Shown piece after piece: positions 23,857 through 33,749 of a stretch of 36,360 nucleotides of DNA. The translations under genes were made by a program, and so were the position numbers. Origin of the DNA: Acidobacteriota bacterium (lineage in GTDB: Bacteria; Acidobacteriota; Blastocatellia; Pyrinomonadales; Pyrinomonadaceae); the NCBI GenBank assembly GCA_019247455.1, contig JAFAOW010000128.1, positions 1 through 36,360 of the forward strand. Direction: 5' to 3'. The notes below the pieces were generated by a model, which was not told the DNA's origin, did no database searches, and was given only the letters and a program-made list of their open reading frames with translations. Every line of letters starts with the position of its first letter. Positions within the stretch are counted from its first letter, which is position 1.

Positions 23857-24357
23857 ATGTTCTTGTCGATCCCCAAATCGCTCGGCCTAACCCCGCAACG
23901 CGAGGTGGTTCTCAAGGTAATTCGTGCGTCCGAGGGGCATTTGACGGCGAACGAGGTCTTTGCCGCGGCAAAGGAAAAGCTGCCGACGATCTCGTTTGCG
24001 ACCGTTTACAACAGCCTTCGATACTTGAAAGAGGCGGGGCACATCGGCGAGATACGGTTCGGCAACGGCGCCAGCCGGTATGACGCTCTGACTGAGCGGC
24101 ACGATCACGCTTTGTGCACGGAGTGCGGGACCCTGGTCGATATCGAAATGGAGCTGCCGCAGGGCCTGGTCGAAAAGGCGGCCGAGTTTTCCAAATTTGA
24201 GCCTGAGTCGATAGAATTTACTTTACGCGGTAAATGTCCAAAGTGCAGCGGTGCGGAGTACGGGGCGCAGCTGCGTGCACCTCGCGGCTATAAGGCCAAG
24301 CAAATGGCCAGGTTCGCAAAGAAGATCAGCCGCCAAGGTCAGAACCGGGAGCGGTAG
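23857..24357 (+). CDS. perR: Peroxide-sensing Fur-family repressor PerR
   Basis: The 166-residue repressor has the Fur winged helix (LTPQREVVLKVIRASEGHLTANEVF, ISFATVYNSLRYLKEAG). All PerR regulatory-metal ligands are present: His28, Asp76, His82, His84 and Asp95 correspond, at a constant offset of 9, to Bacillus subtilis PerR His37, Asp85, His91, His93 and Asp104. Asp at the last position marks PerR rather than Fur (which has Glu). The structural zinc cysteines are Cys87, Cys90, Cys127 and Cys130. Peroxide oxidises the iron-bound histidines and releases DNA. A basic tail of about 30 residues follows the zinc site. The peroxiredoxin gene follows 54 bp downstream and katG after it, the expected regulon. 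Its own promoter carries a perfect PerR box. Confidence 0.95.
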   Translation: MFLSIPKSLGLTPQREVVLKVIRASEGHLTANEVFAAAKEKLPTISFATVYNSLRYLKEAGHIGEIRFGNGASRYDALTERHDHALCTECGTLVDIEMELPQGLVEKAAEFSKFEPESIEFTLRGKCPKCSGAEYGAQLRAPRGYKAKQMARFAKKISRQGQNRER

Positions 24358-24411
24358 CGACCGGATATTTTGATAACGCGGCCAACAATTAACAAGGAGA
24401 ATAACCAACTA

Positions 24412-24993
24412 GTGTCAACAGCAACTGGAACAGCAACAGAGGGTGTGTCGGGTGCCGTAATAGCCAAGGTCGGCCAGCCCGCACCCGATTTCAACCTGCC
24501 TTCGACGAAGGACATAGAGACCTTAAAAGAGAACGTAAAGCTCAGCGATTATAAGGGTAAATGGCTGATCCTTTTCTTTTACCCGCTCGATTTCACGGGC
24601 GTCTGCTCGAGCGAGATCGTTCATTTTTCGGAGCGGTTTGACCAGGTGAAGGCGCTCGGCGCCGAGGTTTTGGCGGTATCGACCGATTCGGTCCACTCGC
24701 ATCGCGCCTGGCTGCAGGCCCCTGCGGATAAGAATGGGCTCGGCGAGATCCGTTACCCGATCGCGTCCGACGCAAGCGGCAGGCTCGCCCGTGCGTACAA
24801 CATCCTTATCGAGGAGCCGCACATCGCTCTTCGCGGGCTGTACATCATCGATCCCGAGGGAATTCTTCAATATTCGGTCGTCAGCACGCCGTCGATCGGC
24901 CGCTCGGTCGATGAAACGTTTCGCGTGCTTCAGGCTCTGCAGAGCGGCGGTTTCTGCCCGGCCGATTGGAAACCCGGCGAGAAAAATCTCTAA
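24412..24993 (+). CDS. Typical 2-Cys peroxiredoxin (AhpC/Prx1 family)
   Basis: The protein, 193 residues from GTG 24412, reduces hydrogen peroxide and organic hydroperoxides in the cytoplasm. The peroxidatic Cys65 lies in FYPLDFTGVCSSEIVHFSE and the resolving Cys182 in GGFCPADWKPGEKNL, the typical 2-Cys arrangement. The N-terminus VGQPAPDFNLPST is standard. AAGGAG (24394-24399) lies 12 bases before the GTG; an upstream TTG at 24370 is less likely. VCSS instead of the usual VCPT next to the peroxidatic Cys is a small departure; the Thr-to-Ser change keeps the hydroxyl. It is the second gene of the perR operon and ends before a strong terminator. No AhpF is nearby, so thioredoxin is the probable reductant. 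Confidence 0.94.
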   Translation: MSTATGTATEGVSGAVIAKVGQPAPDFNLPSTKDIETLKENVKLSDYKGKWLILFFYPLDFTGVCSSEIVHFSERFDQVKALGAEVLAVSTDSVHSHRAWLQAPADKNGLGEIRYPIASDASGRLARAYNILIEEPHIALRGLYIIDPEGILQYSVVSTPSIGRSVDETFRVLQALQSGGFCPADWKPGEKNL

Positions 24994-25036
24994 AGAATTG
25001 TGATGACAGATAGCACAATGTGTTATAAATAAAACA

Positions 25037-25075
25037 GTCTTCACGGCCTTTTGGTCGTGAAGACGTTTGTTTCTT
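25037..25075 (+). terminator. Intrinsic terminator between the peroxiredoxin gene and katG
   Basis: A 12-bp stem with one G-T pair, 25037-25048 against 25053-25064 (GTCTTCACGGCC / GGTCGTGAAGAC), closes on a TTTT loop and is followed by GTTTGTTTCTT. It separates perR-peroxiredoxin from katG, so katG probably has its own promoter. Confidence 0.88.
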
Positions 25076-25094
25076 GAGGGCCGAAAAAGTTTTT

Positions 25095-25197
25095 TTGAAA
25101 ATTGCGAAAAAGTCGGATACTTTTTCCGATAAGCGCAATGAAGGCAATAACTTGTGTGTCCCATAGCTGTTTTGGGACAGCCTGGGACAATGGGACA
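25095..25197 (+). promoter_or_regulatory. katG upstream region with TGGGACA repeat cluster
   Basis: A weak promoter pair, TTGAAA (25095-25100) and GATACT (25116-25121) with 15 bp between, lies after the terminator. Downstream, TGGGACA occurs three times in direct orientation (25173, 25183, 25191) and once inverted as TGTCCCA (25157-25163). No PerR 7-1-7 box is visible between 24994 and 25245. The cluster may be a regulator site or an mRNA leader element. Confidence 0.35.
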
Positions 25198-25224
25198 AGA
25201 ATCGAGGTTTTAGCGATTTCTTAA

Positions 25225-27414
<2,190 letters not shown>

Positions 27415-27416
27415 CC

Positions 27417-27896
27417 TTAGACCAGCGGGCGGCTTGTAAACACCCACCAAAGTATCAAGCCGCTCGCTATGATCGATCCCACGAGCAGTCCCACGAGTAA
27501 GAGAAGCAGCACAAGAAGGAAAAGATAGTCGCCCGCCGTTCCCGCATTGCGCCCCGTTGCTCGTTCCCGGATCAGGCGAATGTTCATGTCGTTCGCCTTC
27601 CAAACAAAATCGAAAGCGTCGCCGATGAAAGGAATCGACCCCACGACATAATCGACGCCGATATTCGCCGCCATCCTTAACAGCGTTATCTTCGGCACGC
27701 CGTGTCTGACGCCGGCAAGCAGAATGTAAAAAGACGGTAGGACGGTAATCGTGTCGCCGATGTTCGGTATCAGGCCGATGACCGCATCGAGCCCAAACCG
27801 CCAGCCTGTTCCGGGTACGCGAAAGAGATCGTCGAGATAGAAAGCCAGTTGATCCAGGCTCTTTTCGATCTCTACCTGCTTTTGAAGATCAGCCAT
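27417..27896 (-). CDS. DUF4112 membrane protein
   Basis: The 159-residue protein matches DUF4112: an N-terminal LDQLAFYLDDLFRVPGTGWRFGLDAVIGLIPNIGDT with a second copy-like GSIPFIGDAFDFVWKANDMNI, and a strongly hydrophobic C-terminal segment (about residues 122-153). It is likely an inner-membrane protein. The function is unknown. It starts 3 bp after the stop of the HEAT/cyclophilin gene and is probably cotranslated with it. Confidence 0.88.
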   Translation of the reverse strand: MADLQKQVEIEKSLDQLAFYLDDLFRVPGTGWRFGLDAVIGLIPNIGDTITVLPSFYILLAGVRHGVPKITLLRMAANIGVDYVVGSIPFIGDAFDFVWKANDMNIRLIRERATGRNAGTAGDYLFLLVLLLLLVGLLVGSIIASGLILWWVFTSRPLV

Positions 27897-27899
27897 CGT

Positions 27900-30080
27900 C
27901 TACTTCCCGATGATCTTCACGCTCAAAATCCGGTCACCGCGAACTAACTGATCAACGATCTTCATCCCTTCTTCGTCGATGTGGCCGAAGACAGTGTAGC
28001 CGCCGTCCAAGTGGAGCTGCGGCGAGTGATCGACGAACCACTGCGAGCCGCCCGTGTCTTTACCCGACAGAGCCATGCCGACCGCACCGCGATCGAATGG
28101 CAGCATATTGATCTCGCACCGGATCGAATATCCCGGCCCGCCGTTTCCGTCGCCGCGAGGGTCGCCATCCTGCACGACAAAATTCGGGACGACCCGATGG
28201 ATCGTGACCCCGTCGAAGTACTTCTTCCTCGCGAGCTTTATGTAGTTATCAACGGTAAGCGGAGCTTGTTCCGGAGCAAACTCGATCGTGAATGAACCTT
28301 TGTCGGTAGTAACGAGAGCTCGCACCGCGCCGTTCTTCCGCGAAAGTGCACGGAGGTAGTCAGCGTCGGAATTCAGGACCTGACCGAGCAGTGTGCCGAA
28401 AGCGGGTGAATAGGGCAGTACCTGGTCCTTGTGCTTTGAACGCGCGTTTTCAAGAGACGCGGCGAGACCGGGAAGATCCTTCTTCAGCTCGGGATCGTCA
28501 AGCAGCTCCAACGCCTGTTTTCGCACAAGGTAGTCCGGATGGTCGAGAGCCGTGAGCAGGCTGCCGACAGATCCCCTTTTGTCCACCTTATGCAGTGCTC
28601 CCATGATCGAGAGCAGTGCGTCGTCGTAGACCTTGTCCTTTATGAACGCCGCAGAGAAAGCGCTCTTCAGTGCTTCGACATTATCATCAGAAGGCGGCAG
28701 TCCCCCGAGAACGCCCGCGGCACTCGCCCTTACAAATACGTCGTCTCGGAGAAGATTCTTCCTTGCGACTGAGCCGAGGTCTGCGGTCTTAAAATCGGCA
28801 TATGCGCCGAGCACATCTGGCAGTGCGACACCTGGCAATAGCGAGGGCGTTGTTGGATCGATGTCTAAAAACTTGCGCAGCTCGTCCGACCAGCCCTTCT
28901 TGATCTCTTTGTTCGCGGGCGAATCGTCGAGCCCGGCGATCACACTTGCGGCTTGAGCAGCGGCAGACACCGCCCACTTGCCGCTCTTGGCGTCGGTGCC
29001 TTTGTTCTTTGAATACGCTGTGTATCCGGCGGGGTCGATCCGCGCGATCGCGATCTCAGTTTCCGGATACCGATATTTACTGGCAGCGGCAAAAGTCTTG
29101 AGCAACGTCAAGGCCCTCTCGTTATTAGTGCCTTGCAGAATGCGCCCGACGGCGGTCGCAAATTCGAGGATCTCGTTCGTCTCGACCGGATGAGCAAACT
29201 TCGAAGCCTTGTACGCTTTGAAAAGCGGATCGAGCTCATCAAGCAGCATCCCGGCGTACGCCGGCTTCTTCACTCCCGCGAGTGATCGGATCGCGGCGAC
29301 GCGAACACGCGAGTCCTTGTCACTTCTCACCCGATCGACCAGTGCGTTCGCGGCTTCGTCACCCTCGATGTTAGCGGTCACACGCGCGGCGTTGGCGCGC
29401 ACGATCGGATCTGCGTCAGTAAGCAGTTTGACCGCCTCTTTGACATTCTTCGCGCGAAGTCTGGCAAGCGTATTCAAAGCCGCCGCGCGAACGCCAGCGT
29501 CGCGATCGTTTAGGAATTGAGCAGCGACCCTGTCGGCCCCGTCAGGCCTCGCGCGCAAAGCAGCGGTTAACCCGAGGACTATAGTAGGTGTGTAGGGCTT
29601 GGTCCGGCGGAATTCGGCGTTAAGTACATCGAGAATTGCCTGAGCGAGTTCTTTACTCTTTGGGTCTTTCGAATTAGCCGCCGCGACCTTGCCGGCGGCC
29701 TCGACTAGTCGCGCAGTAGTAGCCTCAATATCGGGCGATGGTGCGACCTCCGCCCTCAATCCCCCCAAGATCGCTTCTGCGGCCTTGATCGACTCGACCT
29801 CTCCTAGCGCGAATGCGGCGATAGAACGTACGCTCGGATCATTATCGAGGAGCTCGGTGAGGGCAGGGATCGCTTTTTCATCGCCGACCCTTCCCGCCGC
29901 CAGCGCCGCCCGCTTACGAATGTCTGCGCTAGGCGACTTCATCAAACCCTCAAGCACGCTGTCGTAACGCCGGGCATCTTCAGCCTTTGCGATCTCGATC
30001 TGAGTTTTCATCGGGACTTGCGCTGTGGAAAACGCACTTACAGCCAAGAGGGCAATAACCAACAACGGAAGTTTTCGCAT
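27900..30080 (-). CDS. Exported HEAT-repeat protein with C-terminal cyclophilin-type peptidyl-prolyl isomerase
   Basis: The 726-residue protein (from ATG 30080; an upstream GTG at 30131 would put a hydrophilic extension before the signal) has a signal peptide MRKLPLLVIALLAVSAFSTAQ. Residues of about 40-570 are an array of HEAT/PBS-lyase-like repeats of about 31 residues (for example ADIRKRAALAAGRVGDEKAIPALTELLDNDP and SRVRVAAIRSLAGVKKP). The last 140 residues are a cyclophilin domain (ALVTTDKGSFTIEFAPEQAPLTVDNYIKLARKKYFDGVTIHRVVPNFVVQDGDPRG, GMALSGKDTGGSQWF, GGYTVFGHIDEEGMKIVDQL). The catalytic Arg of the FHRV motif is kept (IHRVV), as is the FVVQDGDP block. It probably folds or scaffolds proteins in the periplasm, with the HEAT coil acting as a client platform. 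It is cotranscribed with DUF4112. Confidence 0.9.
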   Translation of the reverse strand: MRKLPLLVIALLAVSAFSTAQVPMKTQIEIAKAEDARRYDSVLEGLMKSPSADIRKRAALAAGRVGDEKAIPALTELLDNDPSVRSIAAFALGEVESIKAAEAILGGLRAEVAPSPDIEATTARLVEAAGKVAAANSKDPKSKELAQAILDVLNAEFRRTKPYTPTIVLGLTAALRARPDGADRVAAQFLNDRDAGVRAAALNTLARLRAKNVKEAVKLLTDADPIVRANAARVTANIEGDEAANALVDRVRSDKDSRVRVAAIRSLAGVKKPAYAGMLLDELDPLFKAYKASKFAHPVETNEILEFATAVGRILQGTNNERALTLLKTFAAASKYRYPETEIAIARIDPAGYTAYSKNKGTDAKSGKWAVSAAAQAASVIAGLDDSPANKEIKKGWSDELRKFLDIDPTTPSLLPGVALPDVLGAYADFKTADLGSVARKNLLRDDVFVRASAAGVLGGLPPSDDNVEALKSAFSAAFIKDKVYDDALLSIMGALHKVDKRGSVGSLLTALDHPDYLVRKQALELLDDPELKKDLPGLAASLENARSKHKDQVLPYSPAFGTLLGQVLNSDADYLRALSRKNGAVRALVTTDKGSFTIEFAPEQAPLTVDNYIKLARKKYFDGVTIHRVVPNFVVQDGDPRGDGNGGPGYSIRCEINMLPFDRGAVGMALSGKDTGGSQWFVDHSPQLHLDGGYTVFGHIDEEGMKIVDQLVRGDRILSVKIIGK

Positions 30081-30193
30081 GTCTTGTAATTTGCAATAAA
30101 AGAGCGGCAGAGGCAACTTTAGTTCAGTCACCCAGCCGCTAGTCTATTTTGCTTTTGATGTCCCCGGCACGCGGGAACCAGAGGCTGGCTTTA

Positions 30194-31387
30194 TCAGCCT
30201 TCGGCTTCCGAGAATTTACTCGTAGCCGTTTCCTCCGCTTCTTTTAGCTTCGCGAGGTTTTTCACCTCGATCTCGTTAAGTTTCGTGTCGTCGGTAAATG
30301 TCGGATCAGCTTTGTACCAGGCCTGCGCCTCAAAATACTTTTGAAGCTTCGGGTCTTTAAAGACGCGTCCATGCCGGGCGTAGATCTCATTCCTTAGAAC
30401 ACGAAGATCTTCGGCGAATAACGCTCCCAATGACTCGTCCGTGACAAGCTCCGTGGAGAGCCTCTCGCGGACCTTCGCCTCATAAGAATCGAGCAGCGCG
30501 ACATTCTGCTGTTCGATCGCGTTTAGCTTGATCGCCTTCTGATTCTTGGCCGGTTTGTACCAATCCCGCCAGTTGAAGTAATCGCGAATGCCGGGTGCAT
30601 CGAATTTCTTTCCGTGCCGCGCGTAAAATTCCTCCCGCAAGATCCGTAGTTCAAGCAAACTCAGTCCCGCAAGCTTGTCCTCGGTCAAAGCGACGTTCTG
30701 GAAATTGTCCATGTCGCCGATCGAAATGGCCGCCTTGTGGCTCTTGTCCTTTTCAGAGAGCAATCGCGCGATATTCTTTCTCTCGATATCGGTCAGGACC
30801 GAGGGATCATAAGCGGGATTTTTCTTGTACCAATAGCGCTCGTCGAAGTACTTTTGGAGCCACTCTTCGCTAAACGGCTTTCCGTGTATTGCCTCCACTT
30901 CCGCCGCAAGTATCGTGAGCTCGGCGGCCGAATAATCGCGTAGGTTATTGTCGGTGATCAGCTTGGCTCTCCAGACGCGCATGTCACCCGGTTCAATAAA
31001 GGTGTGCTTTTCGGCCTCCGTAACGCGGATGAGGTCGAGATTGGACCGCTCGACCGGCGTGAGAAGAGCATTGGTGAACTTTGCGTTCGGTCTGTACCAA
31101 GCCTGCTTTTCCAGATAATCCTGGATGGACCGCTCTTTGAAGACGCGCCCGTGCTTGCCAAAGACAACGCCGCGGAGCAGTGCAAAATCGTCGGCATTTT
31201 CGTCTTCTTTTAGGCCAGCGATCTTTTCCTTGGTCAGTTTCACTTTAGCGAAGTTGAACTGGTCAAAATTGTGCTTGTTGAACTCCTTCCAGCGGGCGGC
31301 CCTTGCGACCGGGTCGACTTCCTGCCCTACCGCTGCGAGGCCCAAAAGGGAGATTGCCAGCATTATGCAAAATACTTTCTTAGTCAT
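30194..31387 (-). CDS. Secreted protein with four YARHG repeats
   Basis: The 397-residue protein has a signal peptide (MTKKVFCIMLAISLLGLAAVGQ) and four YARHG-type units at about residues 69-121, 157-210, 248-301 and 328-385. Each has the form LRxLRxExYARHGxxF...YF..xxWYKxxP.....L...E..N...L. The motif proper is FGKHG in unit 1, EAIHG in unit 2, and YARHG in units 3 and 4, so the first two are diverged. YARHG domains occur in extracellular or periplasmic proteins, where they are thought to bind cell-wall or peptide ligands; the function is not established. GAGGTG lies 5 bases before the ATG. It follows the OsmC gene by 16 bp and is probably cotranscribed with it. Confidence 0.9.
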   Translation of the reverse strand: MTKKVFCIMLAISLLGLAAVGQEVDPVARAARWKEFNKHNFDQFNFAKVKLTKEKIAGLKEDENADDFALLRGVVFGKHGRVFKERSIQDYLEKQAWYRPNAKFTNALLTPVERSNLDLIRVTEAEKHTFIEPGDMRVWRAKLITDNNLRDYSAAELTILAAEVEAIHGKPFSEEWLQKYFDERYWYKKNPAYDPSVLTDIERKNIARLLSEKDKSHKAAISIGDMDNFQNVALTEDKLAGLSLLELRILREEFYARHGKKFDAPGIRDYFNWRDWYKPAKNQKAIKLNAIEQQNVALLDSYEAKVRERLSTELVTDESLGALFAEDLRVLRNEIYARHGRVFKDPKLQKYFEAQAWYKADPTFTDDTKLNEIEVKNLAKLKEAEETATSKFSEAEG

Positions 31388-31403
31388 CTCGCACCTCTAT
31401 ATT

Positions 31404-31829
31404 CTATGGAACGTTCACGATCTCAAAACTTGTTGTGATCCTCGCTGTAGGACGCACCGTCGCCGCAACGGAACAGTATTTGGTGTCAGACAATGCGACG
31501 GCGTCGGCAACAGCCTTTTCCGAAACGTCGCGGCCGTGCACGATATGGTTGATATGAAAGGTCTCGAATTTCCTCGGATGTTCTTCCGAGCGCGTGCCCG
31601 TGACTACCACGTCGTAGGCAGCGATGTCCTGCCTTTTCTTTTGAAGGATCGAGATCACATCCGCGGCCGTGCAGCCGGCAACGGACACTAAAAGTAGCTC
31701 GACCGGGTTAGGGGCTGAATGCCTATCTCCTTTTACGTCAATAGCTTGCGAATAACCGCGGGGGGTTGTTCCGATGAAGAATTCATCGCCAGCCCATTTC
31801 ACGGTGGCTTTGTACTCCGATCCCGCCAT
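31404..31829 (-). CDS. OsmC-family protein
   Basis: The 141-residue protein has the OsmC/Ohr fold with both conserved redox cysteines: Cys53 in NPVELLLVSVAGCTAADVISIL and Cys119 in DTKYCSVAATV. Ohr and OsmC proteins reduce organic hydroperoxides by the paired thiols. The sequence is nearer the general OsmC/YhfA branch than Ohr (EFFIGTTPRGYSQAID, SAPNPVELLL). The peroxide module PerR-peroxiredoxin-KatG lies about 4 kb away on the other strand. It is first of a minus-strand group with the YARHG gene. Confidence 0.92.
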   Translation of the reverse strand: MAGSEYKATVKWAGDEFFIGTTPRGYSQAIDVKGDRHSAPNPVELLLVSVAGCTAADVISILQKKRQDIAAYDVVVTGTRSEEHPRKFETFHINHIVHGRDVSEKAVADAVALSDTKYCSVAATVRPTARITTSFEIVNVP

Positions 31830-31900
31830 GATGTTGGTGTTGCTCCAGCGGCGATATTAGCATACAGCCGGCGACGATAATAAGATTATTTGACGAACCA

Positions 31901-31918
31901 TTGGCACAAAAAATGCTT
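31901..31918 (+). promoter_or_regulatory. Candidate sigma-54 (RpoN) promoter
   Basis: TTGGCACAAAAAATGCTT matches the -24/-12 form: TTGGCAC, then GG-N10-GC exactly (GG at 31903-31904, GC at 31915-31916), with T after GC. Transcription would start near 31928, 45 bases before the ATG at 31973. A short palindrome AATAA-GA-TTATT lies at 31879-31890 upstream and could be part of an activator site. Motif match only. Confidence 0.6.
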
Positions 31919-31972
31919 CTTAAGAGAGGCAGGGAACCGTGTGCTTTTTGCCGCTCCTCAAAGGACACTGAA

Positions 31973-33658
31973 ATGAACAAGCGAATCACTAATATTGTGG
32001 CTTTTCTCGCTGTAGCTGCGGGGTTCTTGATCTCGTCGACGACCGTTGCCGAGGCTCAAAAACGCAACGAAAGGGACATCCGCGACGCCGTACGCAGTCT
32101 TTCATCGCGGCTGGACGATTTTGAATACGACCTGCGTTACCAAATGCAGTCGAGCTCGCAGGCGACAACCAACGTAAGCGACGCTTCGGATCGGATCCGC
32201 GCAATGCGTGATGAGATCAGCCGTTTCCAGGAGAACCTGGACCAGAAGCGTGAGAATCGCGATGACGTAAATGCGATCATTGGGGCCGCGAATGGGATCG
32301 AGAATTTCCTCGCGGCAAATCCGCAGAATCGCCGCGTGACCGACGACTGGGAACTCGTTCACACGCAGCTCCAGCGGCTGGCATCAAACTACAGCGTCGC
32401 TGTAGGGCCGCAAAGCACGGTGGGTCATACGCAGAACGATCCGTCCTATTCGAACGGACAAAACTATCCCCAGAGCAATCAGCCGGGCTATTCCCCCGGC
32501 ATGGCGGGAAATATTACTGTAGGCCTCTCGGGAACTTACGACCTCGACGCATCACGGAGTGAAAAGATCGAGGACATCGTTGCTAGTGCCGGCTTGGGCG
32601 ATGAGCAGCGCGCAGATCTGCACGAGAAGCTTGAGGCCCCACAGCAGATCGCCATCGACATCCGCGGCGATCAGGTGACGCTTGCTTCATCCAACGCCTC
32701 GCCGGTGACATTCACTGCGGATGGCCGCGACAAGATCGATAAGGATGCTCAGGGGCGGACCGTGCGGCTGAGAGCGGCTCTCAACGGTCAGACATTGACC
32801 ATCGCAAAAGTCGGAGGCGATACGGATTACACGATCACGTTCACTCAGATCGGTACAAGCGGCCTTAAGGTCACCCGTCGGATAACGACCGACTACCTTG
32901 ACCAGACCGTCTTCGCGGAGAGCGTCTACAATAAGACCGACTCGATCGCGCGGCTCGGTATTCCGATTCCTAGTTCATCGGCCGGCCAGACGAATTCAGG
33001 CTCACCCGATACCAACGGCGGCTACTCTGATAACGATCAAAACCGCACCACGTCGAACGGCGGGACCGGAAATATGGGCACGCCGCCTGCAACGGTCTCT
33101 ATGTCGACGGGGCGCTTTATCATCCCGAATGGCACCGTCTTGACCGGCAGCCTGCAGAATGAGGTCAATACCGAAGTGTCGCAGAATAACGACCGCTTTC
33201 GCCTGACCGTTCAGTCTCCCAACGAGTACCGCGGGGCTGTGATCGAAGGTTATCTTTCAGGCGTCGGCCGTTCGGGTAAGGTCACAGGCAAGGCGAATGT
33301 GACATTTAACTTTGAAAGGATCACACTCCGTGACGGGCAGGCTTACGATTTCAAGGGCACGATCCAAGGTATCAAGGACAGCACCGGTAAGATCATTCAG
33401 GTCGATAACGAGGGAACTGTGACCGGGAGCAGTCAGGGCAACGAAACCGCAAAACGCGGCGGTATCGGAGCCGGCATTGGTGCTCTCATTGGAGCGATCG
33501 CGGGCGGCGGCTCTGGAGCCGCTGTGGGGGCCATCATCGGCGGCTCGGTCGGTGCGGGCACGATGGTGATGAACGGCAAGGGTGACATTCGCCTTTTGCC
33601 CGGCTCCACGATCACTATTCAGGCGAGCGGCCCGACAAACCCCAATTATCCAAGATAA
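31973..33658 (+). CDS. Secreted glycine-zipper protein
   Basis: The 561-residue protein (start chosen at the ATG with Shine-Dalgarno AAGGA 8 bases upstream; a longer frame begins inside the promoter) has a signal peptide (MNKRITNIVAFLAVAAGFLISSTTVAEA). A helical region follows (about residues 30-135, RDAVRSLSSRLDDFEYDLRYQ), then a Ser/Asn/Gly/Gln-rich linker, a beta domain (about 175-330, SGTYDLDASRSEKIEDIV), a second low-complexity linker, and a C-terminal domain. That last part has TVLTGSLQNEVNTEVSQNNDRF and a glycine zipper (about 490-535, GIGAGIGALIGAIAGGGSG). Such glycine zippers insert in or pack against membranes. The protein is probably exported and surface- or outer-membrane-linked. 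A terminator follows at 33696. Function unknown. Confidence 0.83.
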   Translation: MNKRITNIVAFLAVAAGFLISSTTVAEAQKRNERDIRDAVRSLSSRLDDFEYDLRYQMQSSSQATTNVSDASDRIRAMRDEISRFQENLDQKRENRDDVNAIIGAANGIENFLAANPQNRRVTDDWELVHTQLQRLASNYSVAVGPQSTVGHTQNDPSYSNGQNYPQSNQPGYSPGMAGNITVGLSGTYDLDASRSEKIEDIVASAGLGDEQRADLHEKLEAPQQIAIDIRGDQVTLASSNASPVTFTADGRDKIDKDAQGRTVRLRAALNGQTLTIAKVGGDTDYTITFTQIGTSGLKVTRRITTDYLDQTVFAESVYNKTDSIARLGIPIPSSSAGQTNSGSPDTNGGYSDNDQNRTTSNGGTGNMGTPPATVSMSTGRFIIPNGTVLTGSLQNEVNTEVSQNNDRFRLTVQSPNEYRGAVIEGYLSGVGRSGKVTGKANVTFNFERITLRDGQAYDFKGTIQGIKDSTGKIIQVDNEGTVTGSSQGNETAKRGGIGAGIGALIGAIAGGGSGAAVGAIIGGSVGAGTMVMNGKGDIRLLPGSTITIQASGPTNPNYPR

Positions 33659-33695
33659 CCCGAAGGAACGCCGGCCTTATCCGGCGGCTTGGACG

Positions 33696-33731
33696 GGGCG
33701 AGTGATCGAGAAGGTCGCTCGCCCTTTCTTT
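33696..33731 (+). terminator. Intrinsic terminator of the glycine-zipper protein gene
   Basis: GGGCGAGTGA (33696-33705) and TCGCTCGCCC (33715-33724) form a 10-bp stem with one G-T pair and a 9-base loop, followed by TTTCTTT. It lies 37 bp after the stop codon and 25 bp before the next gene. Confidence 0.82.
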
Positions 33732-33749
33732 GTTATCATTCAGCTACTG

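Noticed and set aside
24997-25019. Inverted repeat ATTGTG-N11-CACAAT after the peroxiredoxin gene as an operator
   Set aside because: It lies just after the stop codon and before a terminator, not at a promoter; the arms are only 6 bp, so chance is likely.
25157-25197. CRISPR-like repeats upstream of katG
   Set aside because: The TGGGACA units are only 7 bp with 1-9 bp between, far too short for a CRISPR array, and no cas gene is present.
31890-31918. Sigma-70 promoter before the glycine-zipper gene
   Set aside because: TTGACG is present at 31890, but the sequence 17 bp downstream (ATGCTT) is a poor -10; the GG-N10-GC match is better.
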